64,000 bases of DNA from Treponema sp. UBA4377 (GCA_002391235.1 DGRX01000013.1:61558-125557); one strand, 5' to 3'; positions 49,457 to 56,526 are shown, counted from the stretch's first letter. Numbers and translations: made by a program. The notes: a model not told the origin generated them from the letters alone.

Positions 49457-49522
49457 AGCCTTGAATGGTCGACCGCGGGGGTAATAAGAACCCTCTTTCG
49501 CTTGACCATTCAAGGCTTTTTT
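49457..49522 (+). ncRNA. Small RNA family 1, copy 2
   Basis: CCTTGAATGGTC pairs with GACCATTCAAGG; inner GGGGGT-AATAAGA-ACCCTC; six T. Stem differs from copy 1 with base pairing kept. Confidence 0.75.
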
Positions 49523-49582
49523 GTTGTGTCAACTTACCTCGAACAGCATTATAATCGCGCTTTAATCAAATTACATTTTTTG

Positions 49583-49611
49583 TTGACAAAATTGTATTTA
49601 CACTTTATAAT
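49583..49611 (+). promoter_or_regulatory. brnT promoter
   Basis: TTGACA, 17 bases, TATAAT; 19 bases before the brnT ATG. Not associated with a border palindrome. Confidence 0.75.
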
Positions 49612-49630
49612 TACTTTTAGGCGGTGAGAA

Positions 49631-49948
49631 ATGCCAAAAGGCAAATTGGTGGTAAAAGGCCGGTTTGAGTGGTTCAGCGAAAAAAGCGAGGCGAACAAAA
49701 AGCACGGATTCACTTTTGAAGAAATCCTTGACGCTTTTGACGACCCGTTTTTCTATGAAATCTACGACTCCGGACATTCAAAAGTGAACCAAGCCAGGTA
49801 CAACGGCTTTGGGTATGCGAAAGGGCAGCTTCTTGTGGCGCAAATCGTCTACACGGAAGCGGAACGGACGCATATAATTTCGGCTCGTCCCGCAACGTCA
49901 CGGGAAAGGAAACTGTATTATGAAAGAATTAAAGAAATTTATCGCTGA
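49631..49948 (+). CDS. brnT: BrnT-family ribonuclease toxin
   Basis: 105 residues: GRFEWFSEKSEANKKHGFTFEEILDAFDDP, then RTHIISARPATSRERKLYYE, the BrnT pattern (RelE-like fold). AGGCGGTGAG before the ATG. Overlaps brnA by 29 bases, toxin first as usual for brnTA. Confidence 0.92.
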   Translation: MPKGKLVVKGRFEWFSEKSEANKKHGFTFEEILDAFDDPFFYEIYDSGHSKVNQARYNGFGYAKGQLLVAQIVYTEAERTHIISARPATSRERKLYYERIKEIYR

Positions 49949-50192
49949 GCGGGAGGCTCACGCCGTTCCCGACAAAAAGATTGACACCTCGGACATTCCC
50001 GAATTGACGGCGGAAGACTTTGCCCGCGGACATTTCAAATACTGGAAGCCCGCGAAAAAGAGCATAACGATTCGGATTGACATCGACAATTTGGCTTGGC
50101 TGCAAAGCGTCGGAAAAAAAGACTACCAAACCCGCCTTAACGGAGCGTTGCGCTGGGCCAGAATGAACGATTGTCCTGTGGCTCAGCTTTAG
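49920..50192 (+). CDS. brnA: BrnA-family antitoxin
   Basis: 90 residues: SITIRIDIDNLAWLQSVGKKDYQTRLNGALRWARMN, the BrnA ribbon-helix-helix C-terminal domain; N-terminal part binds the toxin. Represses its own promoter in known systems. Confidence 0.92.
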   Translation: MKELKKFIAEREAHAVPDKKIDTSDIPELTAEDFARGHFKYWKPAKKSITIRIDIDNLAWLQSVGKKDYQTRLNGALRWARMNDCPVAQL

Positions 50193-50205
50193 GCATGATT
50201 CGCGC

Positions 50206-50224
50206 ATTAAAGTATTACTTTATT
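50206..50224. promoter_or_regulatory. Border palindrome / plus promoter
   Basis: ATTAAAG-TATTA-CTTTATT. Plus: TTGACA (50223-50228), 17, TATACT (50246-50251) for family 1 RNA copy 3. Left side is unrelated to other sites from the brnA end onward. Confidence 0.75.
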
Positions 50225-50256
50225 GACAACTTCTTCTTTTTGGCTTATACTTAAAG

Positions 50257-50322
50257 AGCCTTGAGTAGACATCTGGGTGGGAAAATATATCCCTCTTCCA
50301 CGTGTCCACTCAAGGCTTTCTT
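50257..50322 (+). ncRNA. Small RNA family 1, copy 3
   Basis: CCTTGAGTAGACA pairs with TGTCCACTCAAGG; inner GGG-hairpin changed to GTGGG-AAAATATAT-CCCTC; T tract interrupted by C. Confidence 0.7.
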
Positions 50323-50339
50323 GTTGTGTCAACTTCCCC

Positions 50340-50451
50340 AAAAAAAAACGCTCCCGCCAAAAGGCAGGAGCGAATGCCGTTAGAGGGCAGCGCTCCTCTG
50401 TCGCAGAATCCCGAAGGAAACACCGCAGTGGCTATCTCTGACGTAAACGAC
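50340..50451 (-). ncRNA. Small RNA family 4, copy 1
   Basis: About 110 nt from TATAAT (50458-50463) to a strong terminator CGCTCC-GCC-TTTT-GGC-GGAGCG with nine T. Shares over 80 per cent with the copy at 56554. Opposite strand stays open as a 42-codon frame from ATG 50375 to the palindrome (MPLEGSAPLSQNPEG...); the transcribed strand encodes VVYVRDSHCG..ILRQRSAAL in frame. Whether RNA or peptide matters is unclear. Confidence 0.55.
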
Positions 50452-50484
50452 AAGCGTATTATAGCGCAAGAGCGGGAAGCGCGC

Positions 50485-50503
50485 ATTAAAGTTGCGCTTT
50501 AAT
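50485..50503. promoter_or_regulatory. Border palindrome / minus promoter
   Basis: ATTAAAG-TTGCG-CTTTAAT. Minus TATAAT (50458-50463) for family 4 RNA. The stop TAA of the gene at 50499 lies in the right arm. Confidence 0.75.
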
Positions 50504-51206
50504 TTGCCGCCTCTTTTGCTTTGCGATAGGAATCCAAAAGCTCGTACATCGCTTCGTTCGCGGCCCATCGAAAGATGGATCCGATTTCGTCATAATCAAT
50601 GGAATTTCTAAAATAGTCAGGCGATTCAATGAGAAATCCCGCTTGGCAGCCCGCTTGGTAACTGCATTCGCCGCCGCACAGGTCAAACAAGTCCTCGTCG
50701 CAATCCGCGCAATGCTTGTAGCAAGGATTGGCGCCGTTTTCCAAAAGTTCCTTTGCCGCCTTAAAATCCATTCTCTTAACGGCGACATTCAAGTCCAAGT
50801 CGATTTTCCTCGCTCCGTTGGAAATGAAGTCGCTTTTCTTGCCCTCAAGAATTTCTTCGTCGCTTTCATCTTCGCGCGCCCATAACGCAGGGGGAATCTT
50901 TGAAAATGGAATTTCTATCGCGTTAATTCCTTTTTTTTCTTTGATGAGGGAAAGAATTTTTTTTGCGTTTTCATAGTTTGGGCGCGTTATTTGAGCGAAT
51001 GGCTCGCGAAAATCTTGCCAAAAGCAAATCTCCCAGCAACGGCTTATGTACTGAATGGGAATTGGAATCCCAAAATATTTTTCCATGCCTATGTCGGAAA
51101 AAACGCCGTCGTTGTACGCGCCCGATTCCAATAATTCTTTTGCTTTTTCATATTCGTTGAACACGACAGCCAACACGAGCGGGTCTTTAAAAAAATATCT
51201 TTCCAT
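50499..51206 (-). CDS. Ankyrin-like repeat protein
   Basis: 235 residues. DPLVLAVVFNEYEKAKELLESGA near the start and LNVAVKRMDFKAAKELLENGANPCY near 145-170 are ankyrin-type helix pairs; between and after lie unrecognised parts with a Cys cluster (CADCDEDLFDLCGGEC). GGAGG 8 bases before the ATG; TACAAT at 51230-51235. Stop codon within the palindrome at 50485. Confidence 0.6.
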   Translation of the reverse strand: MERYFFKDPLVLAVVFNEYEKAKELLESGAYNDGVFSDIGMEKYFGIPIPIQYISRCWEICFWQDFREPFAQITRPNYENAKKILSLIKEKKGINAIEIPFSKIPPALWAREDESDEEILEGKKSDFISNGARKIDLDLNVAVKRMDFKAAKELLENGANPCYKHCADCDEDLFDLCGGECSYQAGCQAGFLIESPDYFRNSIDYDEIGSIFRWAANEAMYELLDSYRKAKEAAN

Positions 51207-51256
51207 AATAGCATCCTCCGCAGGTTATGATTGTAGCGCAAGAGCGGAAAGCGTGC

Positions 51257-51275
51257 ATTAAAGCCATACTTTAAT
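51257..51275. promoter_or_regulatory. Border palindrome / minus promoter
   Basis: ATTAAAG-CCATA-CTTTAAT. Minus -10 TACAAT (51230-51235) for the ankyrin-like gene. No good plus promoter. Confidence 0.7.
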
Positions 51276-51294
51276 TATTACGGAGGCGGAAAAA

Positions 51295-51363
51295 AGAAGC
51301 CTTGAATGGTCAAATAGAAGACGGCTCTTATTACCGAATCAAATGACTATTCAAGGCTCCTAA
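51295..51363 (+). ncRNA. Small RNA family 1, degenerate copy
   Basis: AGCCTTGAATGGTCA pairs with TGACTATTCAAGGCT, inner loop replaced, T tract lost and promoter lacking. Probably a dead relic. Confidence 0.5.
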
Positions 51364-51425
51364 AATCTAATTCAAAAACAAGGCATTGTCAATAAAAGCA
51401 AGCGGTCTTTTTCCAACTTGGCGGC

Positions 51426-51824
51426 TTAGTAGCCGTAGCCATAATTGTTGGGGGGATTTTGCTGAGGTCGTTTCTTGCGCTTAAAAATCATTTCTAAAGA
51501 AGCACCGCCAGCGAACGCAGTAATTCCTGCTAACTCCCAGCCCTGTTCTCCAAGTTGGTTCATTCTTTCTTGGGTTACTTTAGTAACTTCTTCAGACATA
51601 TACTCCCATTTGGTCAACTCTTCCTCTTCCATTCTTCTTCTCGCGGCCGCGTCCTGCGCGGCCATTCTCTCGTTCTCGGCCTTTATCTTTTCCGCCTCGG
51701 CGTTGAGCCTCGCGGTCTCGGCGCGGATCTTCTCGATTTCTCCGCCTGGTTCGACGCCCGTCTTTCCGCCTTCGACGGCGCGCGGCCGCGGCAAGTCGCT
51801 AAAAATGTCAAATTCGACGCTCAT
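51426..51824 (-). CDS. Coiled-coil protein with DUF4177-like C-terminus
   Basis: 132 residues. Residues 28-75 form a charged coiled coil (EIEKIRAETARLNAEAEKIKAEN); then KWEYMSEEV...MNQLGEQGWELAGITAF...MIFKRKK, the DUF4177 pattern (WEY, LN-LG--GWEL, FKR). AAGGAGG before the ATG; TTGACA-17-TAGAAT promoter at 51852-51880 on the minus strand. Confidence 0.65.
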   Translation of the reverse strand: MSVEFDIFSDLPRPRAVEGGKTGVEPGGEIEKIRAETARLNAEAEKIKAENERMAAQDAAARRRMEEEELTKWEYMSEEVTKVTQERMNQLGEQGWELAGITAFAGGASLEMIFKRKKRPQQNPPNNYGYGY

Positions 51825-51875
51825 GCGCCCCCTCCTTGTTTCCTTAAAAAATTCTAAGCCATGCCGCCAATTTTG

Positions 51876-52280
51876 TCAAGCGACTTGGCAAAGTTTTTTA
51901 AGTTCCTTGCTAGTCCAAGCCATAATGGTGTTTAGGCTCTTTAAAGCCTTTTTAGTTTTTGCCAAAGAGCTTTTACCGCCGCCTGGGTAGATTGAGTCCG
52001 GGCCGTATGCATTCAAGTCGGCGCAAGCCGCAAGAACTTTTGCCGGGACAGTGGAACGCTTCGCCCGCAGTTTTATTAAGCGCGACAAGTCATGGCTTTC
52101 GCCAAATTTTATTCCGAAAGCGGTTAGCAAGGCTTTTAAATGTTTTTCCGCGGCTTGCTGACAATCAAAGCATATTATCTTCAATGGAGGCGGAGTCATG
52201 CTTTGAAAAAGATGGAGCGCGCTGTCATAGTCGCGTTTTGCGTATTCCAACCATTCCTTTACATGCGTTTCGGCTTTCAT
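51876..52280 (-). CDS. HEPN-domain protein (MNT-HEPN type)
   Basis: 134 residues: VKEWLEYAKRDYDSALHLFQ, CFDCQQAAEKHLKALLTAFG, ESHDLSRLI, the HEPN pattern of HepT-like proteins. Such genes normally sit beside an MNT nucleotidyltransferase antitoxin; here none is adjacent, but a truncated MNT fragment on the same strand lies at 56267-56389. TACAAT from the palindrome at 52332 drives it. Confidence 0.8.
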   Translation of the reverse strand: MKAETHVKEWLEYAKRDYDSALHLFQSMTPPPLKIICFDCQQAAEKHLKALLTAFGIKFGESHDLSRLIKLRAKRSTVPAKVLAACADLNAYGPDSIYPGGGKSSLAKTKKALKSLNTIMAWTSKELKKLCQVA

Positions 52281-52331
52281 GCTTCTTTATGTTCTCCTAA
52301 ATTGATTGTATGATGAATGCTCCGTTTTGTC

Positions 52332-52350
52332 ATTAAAGTATTACTTTATT
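52332..52350. promoter_or_regulatory. Border palindrome / divergent promoter
   Basis: ATTAAAG-TATTA-CTTTATT. Minus: ATGACA, 17, TACAAT for the HEPN gene. Plus: TTGACA (52349-52354), 17, TACACT (52372-52377) for a family 1 RNA. Confidence 0.8.
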
Positions 52351-52383
52351 GACAACTTCTTCTTTTTGGCTTACACTTAAAGA

Positions 52384-52449
52384 GCCTTGAGTGGTCAATC
52401 ATGGGGGCAATAGTAGCCCTCTTTCGTTTGTCCATTCAAGGCTTTTTTG
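52384..52449 (+). ncRNA. Small RNA family 1, copy 4
   Basis: Near identical to copy 1 (CCTTGAGTGG..inner GGGGGC-AATAGTA-GCCC..CCATTCAAGG) with six T. Confidence 0.75.
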
Positions 52450-52494
52450 TTTTAATTGACAAATAATTTTTTCTTGTGATATATTTTTTGAAAG

Positions 52495-52565
52495 AGCTTT
52501 AAAAAAAAGACCGCCACGTTCCCTAGCACTGCAAAAAGCAGGAGAAAGGATTGCGTGGCTTACAT
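52495..52565 (+). ncRNA. Structured RNA before the Abi gene (abiF-RNA-like)
   Basis: Promoter TTGACA (52456) and TATATT about 18 on. GCCACG (52513-52518) pairs with CGTGGC (52554-52559); inside, TTCC/GGA and CTGC-aaaaa-GCAG with internal loops CTAGCA and GAGAAA. Rfam-listed abiF RNAs occur just upstream of AbiF-family HEPN genes, and the next gene is of that kind. Match to the Rfam model is not tested. Confidence 0.55.
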
Positions 52566-52621
52566 AAGCATTATATGCGATATTAGTATAAAAGTCAAGG
52601 ACAGATTTTTATTGGAATAAT

Positions 52622-53068
52622 GTGATTCCGCTTTCACAGTCAGAAGTCGCGATGCTTAACGACGCCCAGCTTAAAATGAAGCGAAATGGCAAAAAATATA
52701 GCCACGGCCGCCTTGTCGCTGAACTTACTTTGGGATTTTGGGTTGCCCTTATGGGAAGAAAATATAACACTCAAGCCTTTCAGTTTGCCATAATAAAGCG
52801 CTGTCTTCACGGCTGTCCGGCAAATCAAAAGAAATCCAGCGCCGTTCAAAAAAATTTGTCGGAAATTAGATTTTTAAGAAATCGAATCGCCCATCACGAA
52901 CGAATTTCACATTGGAAAGATTTAAAACAGAAACATGACTTGCTTTTGGATTTTACATTTTGGCTGAACAAGGACATGCATAAAATCGCCGTGGACCATG
53001 ATTCCTTTAATGATGTTTATAACACTGGCATCGCGCCGTTCCTTGATTTCGTTGAGAATGAATTATAG
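52622..53068 (+). CDS. Abi (AbiD/AbiF) HEPN protein, probably N-terminally truncated
   Basis: 148 residues from GTG 52622: PLSQSEVAMLNDAQL, SHGRLVAELTLGFWVALMG, and IRFLRNRIAHHERI with the HEPN RNxxxH motif. Family members usually have about 80 more residues. The same frame is open back to 52592 and reads KSRTDFYWNN, resembling family sequence without a start codon, which suggests loss of the 5' end. AbiF-type proteins act as RNase toxins in phage defence with an RNA antitoxin. Confidence 0.7.
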   Translation: MIPLSQSEVAMLNDAQLKMKRNGKKYSHGRLVAELTLGFWVALMGRKYNTQAFQFAIIKRCLHGCPANQKKSSAVQKNLSEIRFLRNRIAHHERISHWKDLKQKHDLLLDFTFWLNKDMHKIAVDHDSFNDVYNTGIAPFLDFVENEL

Positions 53069-53111
53069 CCCAAACTCTTACCTAAAAACGGCGCTTTAAT
53101 AACAAAAAAAC

Positions 53112-53193
53112 GTTGTTGCGGCGGGGGTCGAACCCGCAATACGAACTTTATTGCGTAAAGTTTCCTCTACCGCGTTGAGGGCATCGCAACAAC
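53112..53193 (-). ncRNA. tRNA-like element 2
   Basis: 82 nt: acceptor GTTGTTGC/GCAACAAC, D-like CCTC-AACGCGGTA-GAGG, anticodon-like ACTTT-ACGCAAT-AAAGT (GCA in the Cys position but lacking U33), T arm GCGGG-TTCGACC-CCCGC. Shares its 3' half with element 1. Preceded directly by repeat A copy 5. Confidence 0.6.
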
Positions 53194-53194
53194 G

Positions 53195-53290
53195 GGAAGC
53201 GGCGGAAACCGTAACGACGGTAAACGCCGTTACAGCTACAAGCCTGAGCGCTCTCGTTTCCGCGGACAGACGGGTGCCGCCATTGCTTCC
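53195..53290. repeat. Repeat A copy 5 (96 bp)
   Basis: Full ends; one base shorter in the middle, which breaks the plus-strand frame seen in other copies. Confidence 0.8.
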
Positions 53291-53299
53291 AAAAACTCA

Positions 53300-53412
53300 A
53301 AACAAGCCGGATTAATTCCGACTGCCCCAAGCAAGATTCCATTGGTAAACTTGAATCTCAGAAACAATATCTGAGGCAGAGATTTACTGACAATGGAATT
53401 AATTAATTATAT
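53300..53412 (-). ncRNA. Structured leader upstream of repeat A copy 5
   Basis: From TATAAT near 53410: ATTCCATTG pairs with CAATGGAAT, enclosing GTAAA/TTTAC and CTCAGA-TCTGAG. No open frame of note. Confidence 0.45.
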
Positions 53413-53433
53413 AGCATGGATGCGATTCTTGTC

Positions 53434-53452
53434 ATTAAAGTATTACTTTATT
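53434..53452. promoter_or_regulatory. Border palindrome / divergent promoter
   Basis: ATTAAAG-TATTA-CTTTATT. Plus: TTGACA (53451-53456), 17, TATATT (53474-53479). Minus: TGACA then TATAAT near 53410. Confidence 0.75.
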
Positions 53453-53484
53453 GACAACATATTCTTTTTGGCTTATATTCTTGA

Positions 53485-53571
53485 CTGTCCGATCGGGGGC
53501 AAGCGTTATTTTGCGGTTGCTCAAGATTGGGCGGTAAAGGCTTGTCCGAAAGGGCAAGCCGGATTTTTTTA
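53485..53571 (+). ncRNA. Small RNA driven by a border promoter, divergent type
   Basis: Same promoter block as family 1, but a different body: CTGTCCGATC pairs with GATTGGGCGG around a G-rich loop, then terminator GGCTTGTCC-GAAA-GGGCAAGCC with seven T. The terminator recurs at 56493-56526. Confidence 0.65.
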
Positions 53572-53640
53572 AACGGAAGCGGTGGATTTTGTCATTGCTA
53601 AAAAAACGCTCCCGCCAAAAGGCAGGAGCGAATGCCGTTG
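53535..53640. repeat. Direct-repeat block, copy 1
   Basis: About 105 bp, near identical to 56489-56594: terminator, GAAGCGGNGGATTTTGTCATT and the CGCTCC terminator of family 4. Confidence 0.8.
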
Positions 53641-53719
53641 AAGTTCGCCACATTTCCTCAGCCGCCGGACAACGATTGTCCGACCCGCAGCAGGCATCTC
53701 TACATTAAACGGCGCGTCG

Positions 53720-54367
53720 TTAGAGGGCAGCGCTCCTCTGTCGCAGAATCCCATCAAGTCGCAAAAGCTCAAAGCCGTTGGCGTCCATGCAAACATTCTT
53801 GTAGCGCGACGGATTGACTTTGCGCTTTGGAAAGCTTTTGTTCCAGTCGTTCATAAAATAATTTTCGGTCACAAAAGTTTGGTGCGTGTGGCCGTGAATA
53901 TTTGCGCATGCGCTCTTCTTGTCCAAAAAGACAGGCTCGTGCGACAAGACATAATCGCCAAAAAGCAGCGGCCCCTTGTAAACGTTGTCAAAGCCAAGAC
54001 TCTTGTAGAATTCGATAAAAGTTGTGAAAGGCCGCTTGTCGTTCATAAAGTCGTGGTTTCCAAGAATCAAATTCATCTTGCGGTTCATTTTCATCCGCAT
54101 CACGGCGTTCATGATTTTTGACCGCTCCATTTTTGCGTTCAAATACACGTCGCCAAAATTCCAAATCAAGCAGTCGTCGGGGAGCGCGTCGAATTTCTTT
54201 AGCAAGAACTCCGTCATCTCCGCGCAGCCTTTTGGCGAATAGTCAAACGGGCGGCCGCAATATTTGATTATGTTCGTGTGGAACAAGTGCAAGTCGCTTG
54301 TGATGAAAATCTTTTCCGGCGGATAGCCCAGCGTAAATTCTTCTTTTGTCAGCCGCTTGTAGTCCAT
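53720..54367 (-). CDS. Calcineurin-like metallophosphoesterase with repeat-derived C-terminus
   Basis: 215 residues: TSDLHLFHTNIIKYCGRPF, NFGDVYL, LGNHDF, VLSHEP, NIHGHTHQ. Close paralog of 34213-34860. Its last nine residues ILRQRSAAL and stop codon come from the family 4 element, so recombination replaced the native 3' end. TATAAT (54377-54382) lies 9 bases before the ATG. Terminator at 53600-53630. Confidence 0.9.
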   Translation of the reverse strand: MDYKRLTKEEFTLGYPPEKIFITSDLHLFHTNIIKYCGRPFDYSPKGCAEMTEFLLKKFDALPDDCLIWNFGDVYLNAKMERSKIMNAVMRMKMNRKMNLILGNHDFMNDKRPFTTFIEFYKSLGFDNVYKGPLLFGDYVLSHEPVFLDKKSACANIHGHTHQTFVTENYFMNDWNKSFPKRKVNPSRYKNVCMDANGFELLRLDGILRQRSAAL

Positions 54368-54403
54368 AGCGGCGTTATTATAGCGCAGGAGACGGAAGAG
54401 CGC

Positions 54404-54422
54404 ATTAAAGCCGCGCTTTAAT
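54404..54422. promoter_or_regulatory. Border palindrome / minus promoter
   Basis: ATTAAAG-CCGCG-CTTTAAT. Minus TATAAT (54377-54382) for the phosphoesterase. Confidence 0.8.
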
Positions 54423-54432
54423 GAAAAAAAAC

Positions 54433-54529
54433 GGAAGCGGCGGAAACCGTAACGACGGTAAACGCGCGTTACGGCTACAAGCCTGAGCGCTCTCGTCTCC
54501 GCGGACAGGCGGGTGCCGCCATTGCTTCC
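54433..54529. repeat. Repeat A copy 6 (97 bp)
   Basis: Full ends. Plus frame open through the element and beyond (EAAETVTTVNARYGYKPE..). Confidence 0.8.
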
Positions 54530-54629
54530 AAAAGACGCGGAAAACAAGACCGCGCTTTTATTGGACAGGATACAACAAGCGCTATCTCTCGCCCAACAAT
54601 TTTATTATAATGCAAAAACGGTTTTTGTC

Positions 54630-54648
54630 ATTAAAGTTGTACTTTAAT
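54630..54648. promoter_or_regulatory. Border palindrome / minus promoter
   Basis: ATTAAAG-TTGTA-CTTTAAT. Minus ATGACA and TATAAT (54604-54609) lead through about 70 bases into repeat A copy 6. The lipoprotein gene at 54655 ends 6 bases away. Confidence 0.75.
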
Positions 54649-54654
54649 TTGTTG

Positions 54655-55707
54655 TCAGTATGGAACGAAAGTCAACTCGTTCGTCGCCACGGTGAAAAGG
54701 CTTTGTAGCGCCGCTGACATGGAAGTGTCCGTTGTCGTTCCGCTTGAGTTTGTCGTGGTTTCGCTTGACACTAAAGTCCACTTCATTTGCTGCGCGGTTC
54801 CGGAGACTTCGAAAACGTCGGAAATCGACACGTAGTTGCCGCCGCTGTTGTCTATTTTGAATTTTATTGTTATTCGAGAGCCGCTCATCGTCGCCTTGCA
54901 GTTGGTGTAAAGGCCGGAGGCGCTTCCGCCTTTGAACATGTTGAAAGAACTGTCGCTATTTATCTTCAAGTACGTTCCGCTTTGCGCTTCCCCTTGTTTT
55001 TTCCAAGAGCCCACGACGGAGAAACTGGGGCTTTGTCCGCCGGACGAGCCGCCGGAAGAAGCGTCGAAGGTTATGGAATAAGTTTCCGAAAAGATGGGAG
55101 ATGAATCCTTCAAGTCTCCGCGGACGAACATCGCCTCGATTTTTCCCTCCGAAGTTTTTCTTAAAGCAAGAGCTTTGACATAAGGATTGCTTCTTGACGT
55201 GGGGCTGTTTTTGTTCGTTATGACTTCGTAGAGACAGGCGTCGGTCGCGTGGAAATTTCTTCCGGGTCCGGACATGAGCGTCGCGACGGCCGAATTCAAG
55301 TCTTGCGAGAGGTCGGGATGAAGCGCGACCGCCTCGTTCGTCGCCGCGTTTAGAGTTGAAACGCCTTTCCAATTGTTCAAAAGGTGGCTGTACTGTCCTG
55401 TTTGAATGGTCTTAGCGTCGGCGTAGAACACTCCTCCCGAATAGCCTTTGAACTCTCCGTCCGCCGCGAAAGTAAGCGTCGCTTTCTCCGAGTCGATGAC
55501 TAGGGTGTTGGTCTTTCCCTGCGAGTCGATTTTGGTCCACGTTCCGGCCATCGCGATGTATTTTGTCTTTGCGGCCGCTGCCGCCAAGTCGGCTTCGCTT
55601 TGTCCGCCGCCACCTCCACCGCCAGAAGCGTTGGAACATCCAGCCAATGTCAATGCCGCTGCAGCCGCAATAGCGGCGATTTTGCGCCGCGCAAAAATTT
55701 TCTTCAT
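54655..55707 (-). CDS. Large lipoprotein, unknown
   Basis: 350 residues. Signal and lipobox ALTLAGC, then a glycine linker of seven Gly and two similar domains, each with a G-W/F-T/S-K start (MAGTWTKIDSQGKTNTLVI and VVGSWKKQGEAQSGTYLKI), a lipocalin-like lipoprotein fold seen in treponemal surface lipoproteins. Serine/threonine-rich end. AAGGAG before the ATG. Driven from the palindrome at 55782 (TATACT near 55757). Confidence 0.65.
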   Translation of the reverse strand: MKKIFARRKIAAIAAAAALTLAGCSNASGGGGGGGQSEADLAAAAAKTKYIAMAGTWTKIDSQGKTNTLVIDSEKATLTFAADGEFKGYSGGVFYADAKTIQTGQYSHLLNNWKGVSTLNAATNEAVALHPDLSQDLNSAVATLMSGPGRNFHATDACLYEVITNKNSPTSRSNPYVKALALRKTSEGKIEAMFVRGDLKDSSPIFSETYSITFDASSGGSSGGQSPSFSVVGSWKKQGEAQSGTYLKINSDSSFNMFKGGSASGLYTNCKATMSGSRITIKFKIDNSGGNYVSISDVFEVSGTAQQMKWTLVSSETTTNSSGTTTDTSMSAALQSLFTVATNELTFVPY

Positions 55708-55781
55708 TTTTTTGCTCCTTATTTTTTTTTCTTGTCTCTCAACCGACGGAGAAAAGTATAGAGCAAACAATGGGTTAGCGC

Positions 55782-55800
55782 ATTAAAGTTGTGCTTTAAT
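55782..55800. promoter_or_regulatory. Border palindrome / minus promoter
   Basis: ATTAAAG-TTGTG-CTTTAAT. Minus ATGCGC, 17, TATACT for the lipoprotein gene. Also the left end of duplicated unit copy 1. Confidence 0.75.
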
Positions 55801-56293
55801 ACTGTGCCAGTTGAGATGATGCAACGTTGCGCCATCTTGTATTTCTTTCTTAATTGTCAACGGATTCGTTTTTTCCATAGTGCCTAAAAGTGCCCCAAAA
55901 GTGCACTCAAAGTGCCCCAAAAAAAATGTAATGTGGGGCACTCTAAAGCACTATAATAAAAAGAATTAAACGAATTATGGGGCACTTTTCTTTATCTTGC
56001 CTTTCGGACAAATCACTTGACTATTTCTTCTTAGGGTGTATTTTCATCCTGCCAACTTTTTTTTGCTTGGTACGGACGGCTTTTGGCTAGCCGGGAGCAG
56101 TCCTTGGGTAAAATGACTGACTGGCTCGCAAGATGGCGCAACGTTGCGCCGTCTTAACTGCGAAAATTTTTCTAGGGAAAGCGCAAACTTTCAGCTTATA
56201 AGAACTTAGTTTGCGCTGGTAACCTGAGCCATAATTTTTTTTTCTTGACAAATGGCATATCCATAATTATATTCTAATTAAGCGAAGAAGTGG
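55782..56293. repeat. Duplicated 0.5 kb unit, copy 1 (AGTGCCCC iterons)
   Basis: No gene. Order: border palindrome, dyad around GCAACGTTGCGCC, four direct AGTGC iterons about 11 bp apart (AGTGCCCCAAA type) plus an inverted GGGGCACT, a ~200-bp middle, dyad GGCGCAACGTTGCGCC (56135-56150), hairpin GCGCAAACT-AGTTTGCGC, and a TTGACA/TATATT promoter. Its right end joins a truncated MNT gene. Copy 2 at 57130. Confidence 0.8.
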
Positions 56294-56389
56294 GGCGTAC
56301 GAGCCAAAAAGGTAAATGGCTTTTGGCTTGAGCTCTTCAACGAATTTTCCGACAATGTCTTTTATTTGTATTTTTGCTTCTCTTGTCAT
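56267..56389 (-). pseudogene. Truncated MNT nucleotidyltransferase gene
   Basis: Reads MTREAKIQIKDIVGKFVEEL then PKAIYLFGSYA, the N-terminal part of a minimal nucleotidyltransferase up to the GSxA active-site motif, then runs into the duplicated unit and stops. Natural partner of a HEPN protein such as 51876-52280. The ATG lies in the palindrome at 56388. Confidence 0.7.
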
Positions 56390-56406
56390 TAAAGTTGTTC
56401 TTTAAT
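56388..56406. promoter_or_regulatory. Border palindrome
   Basis: ATTAAAG-TTGTT-CTTTAAT. The minus -10 is poor. A small RNA with a TTGACG/TACTAT promoter and the 56493 terminator follows on the plus strand. Confidence 0.6.
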
Positions 56407-56454
56407 TATTCAATAAACCATTGACGGAATTATGTTTGCCTGTTACTATATTAT

Positions 56455-56526
56455 CGCTTGAAGAGGAATCAATTTCTTCGCCGAGTGTTAAAGGCTTGTC
56501 CGAAAGGGCAAGCCTGATTTTTTTAA
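56455..56526 (+). ncRNA. Small RNA with GGCTTGTCC terminator, copy 2
   Basis: Starts about 56455 after TACTAT; GAAGA-TCTTC hairpin, then GGCTTGTCC-GAAA-GGGCAAGCC and seven T, as at 53538. Confidence 0.5.
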
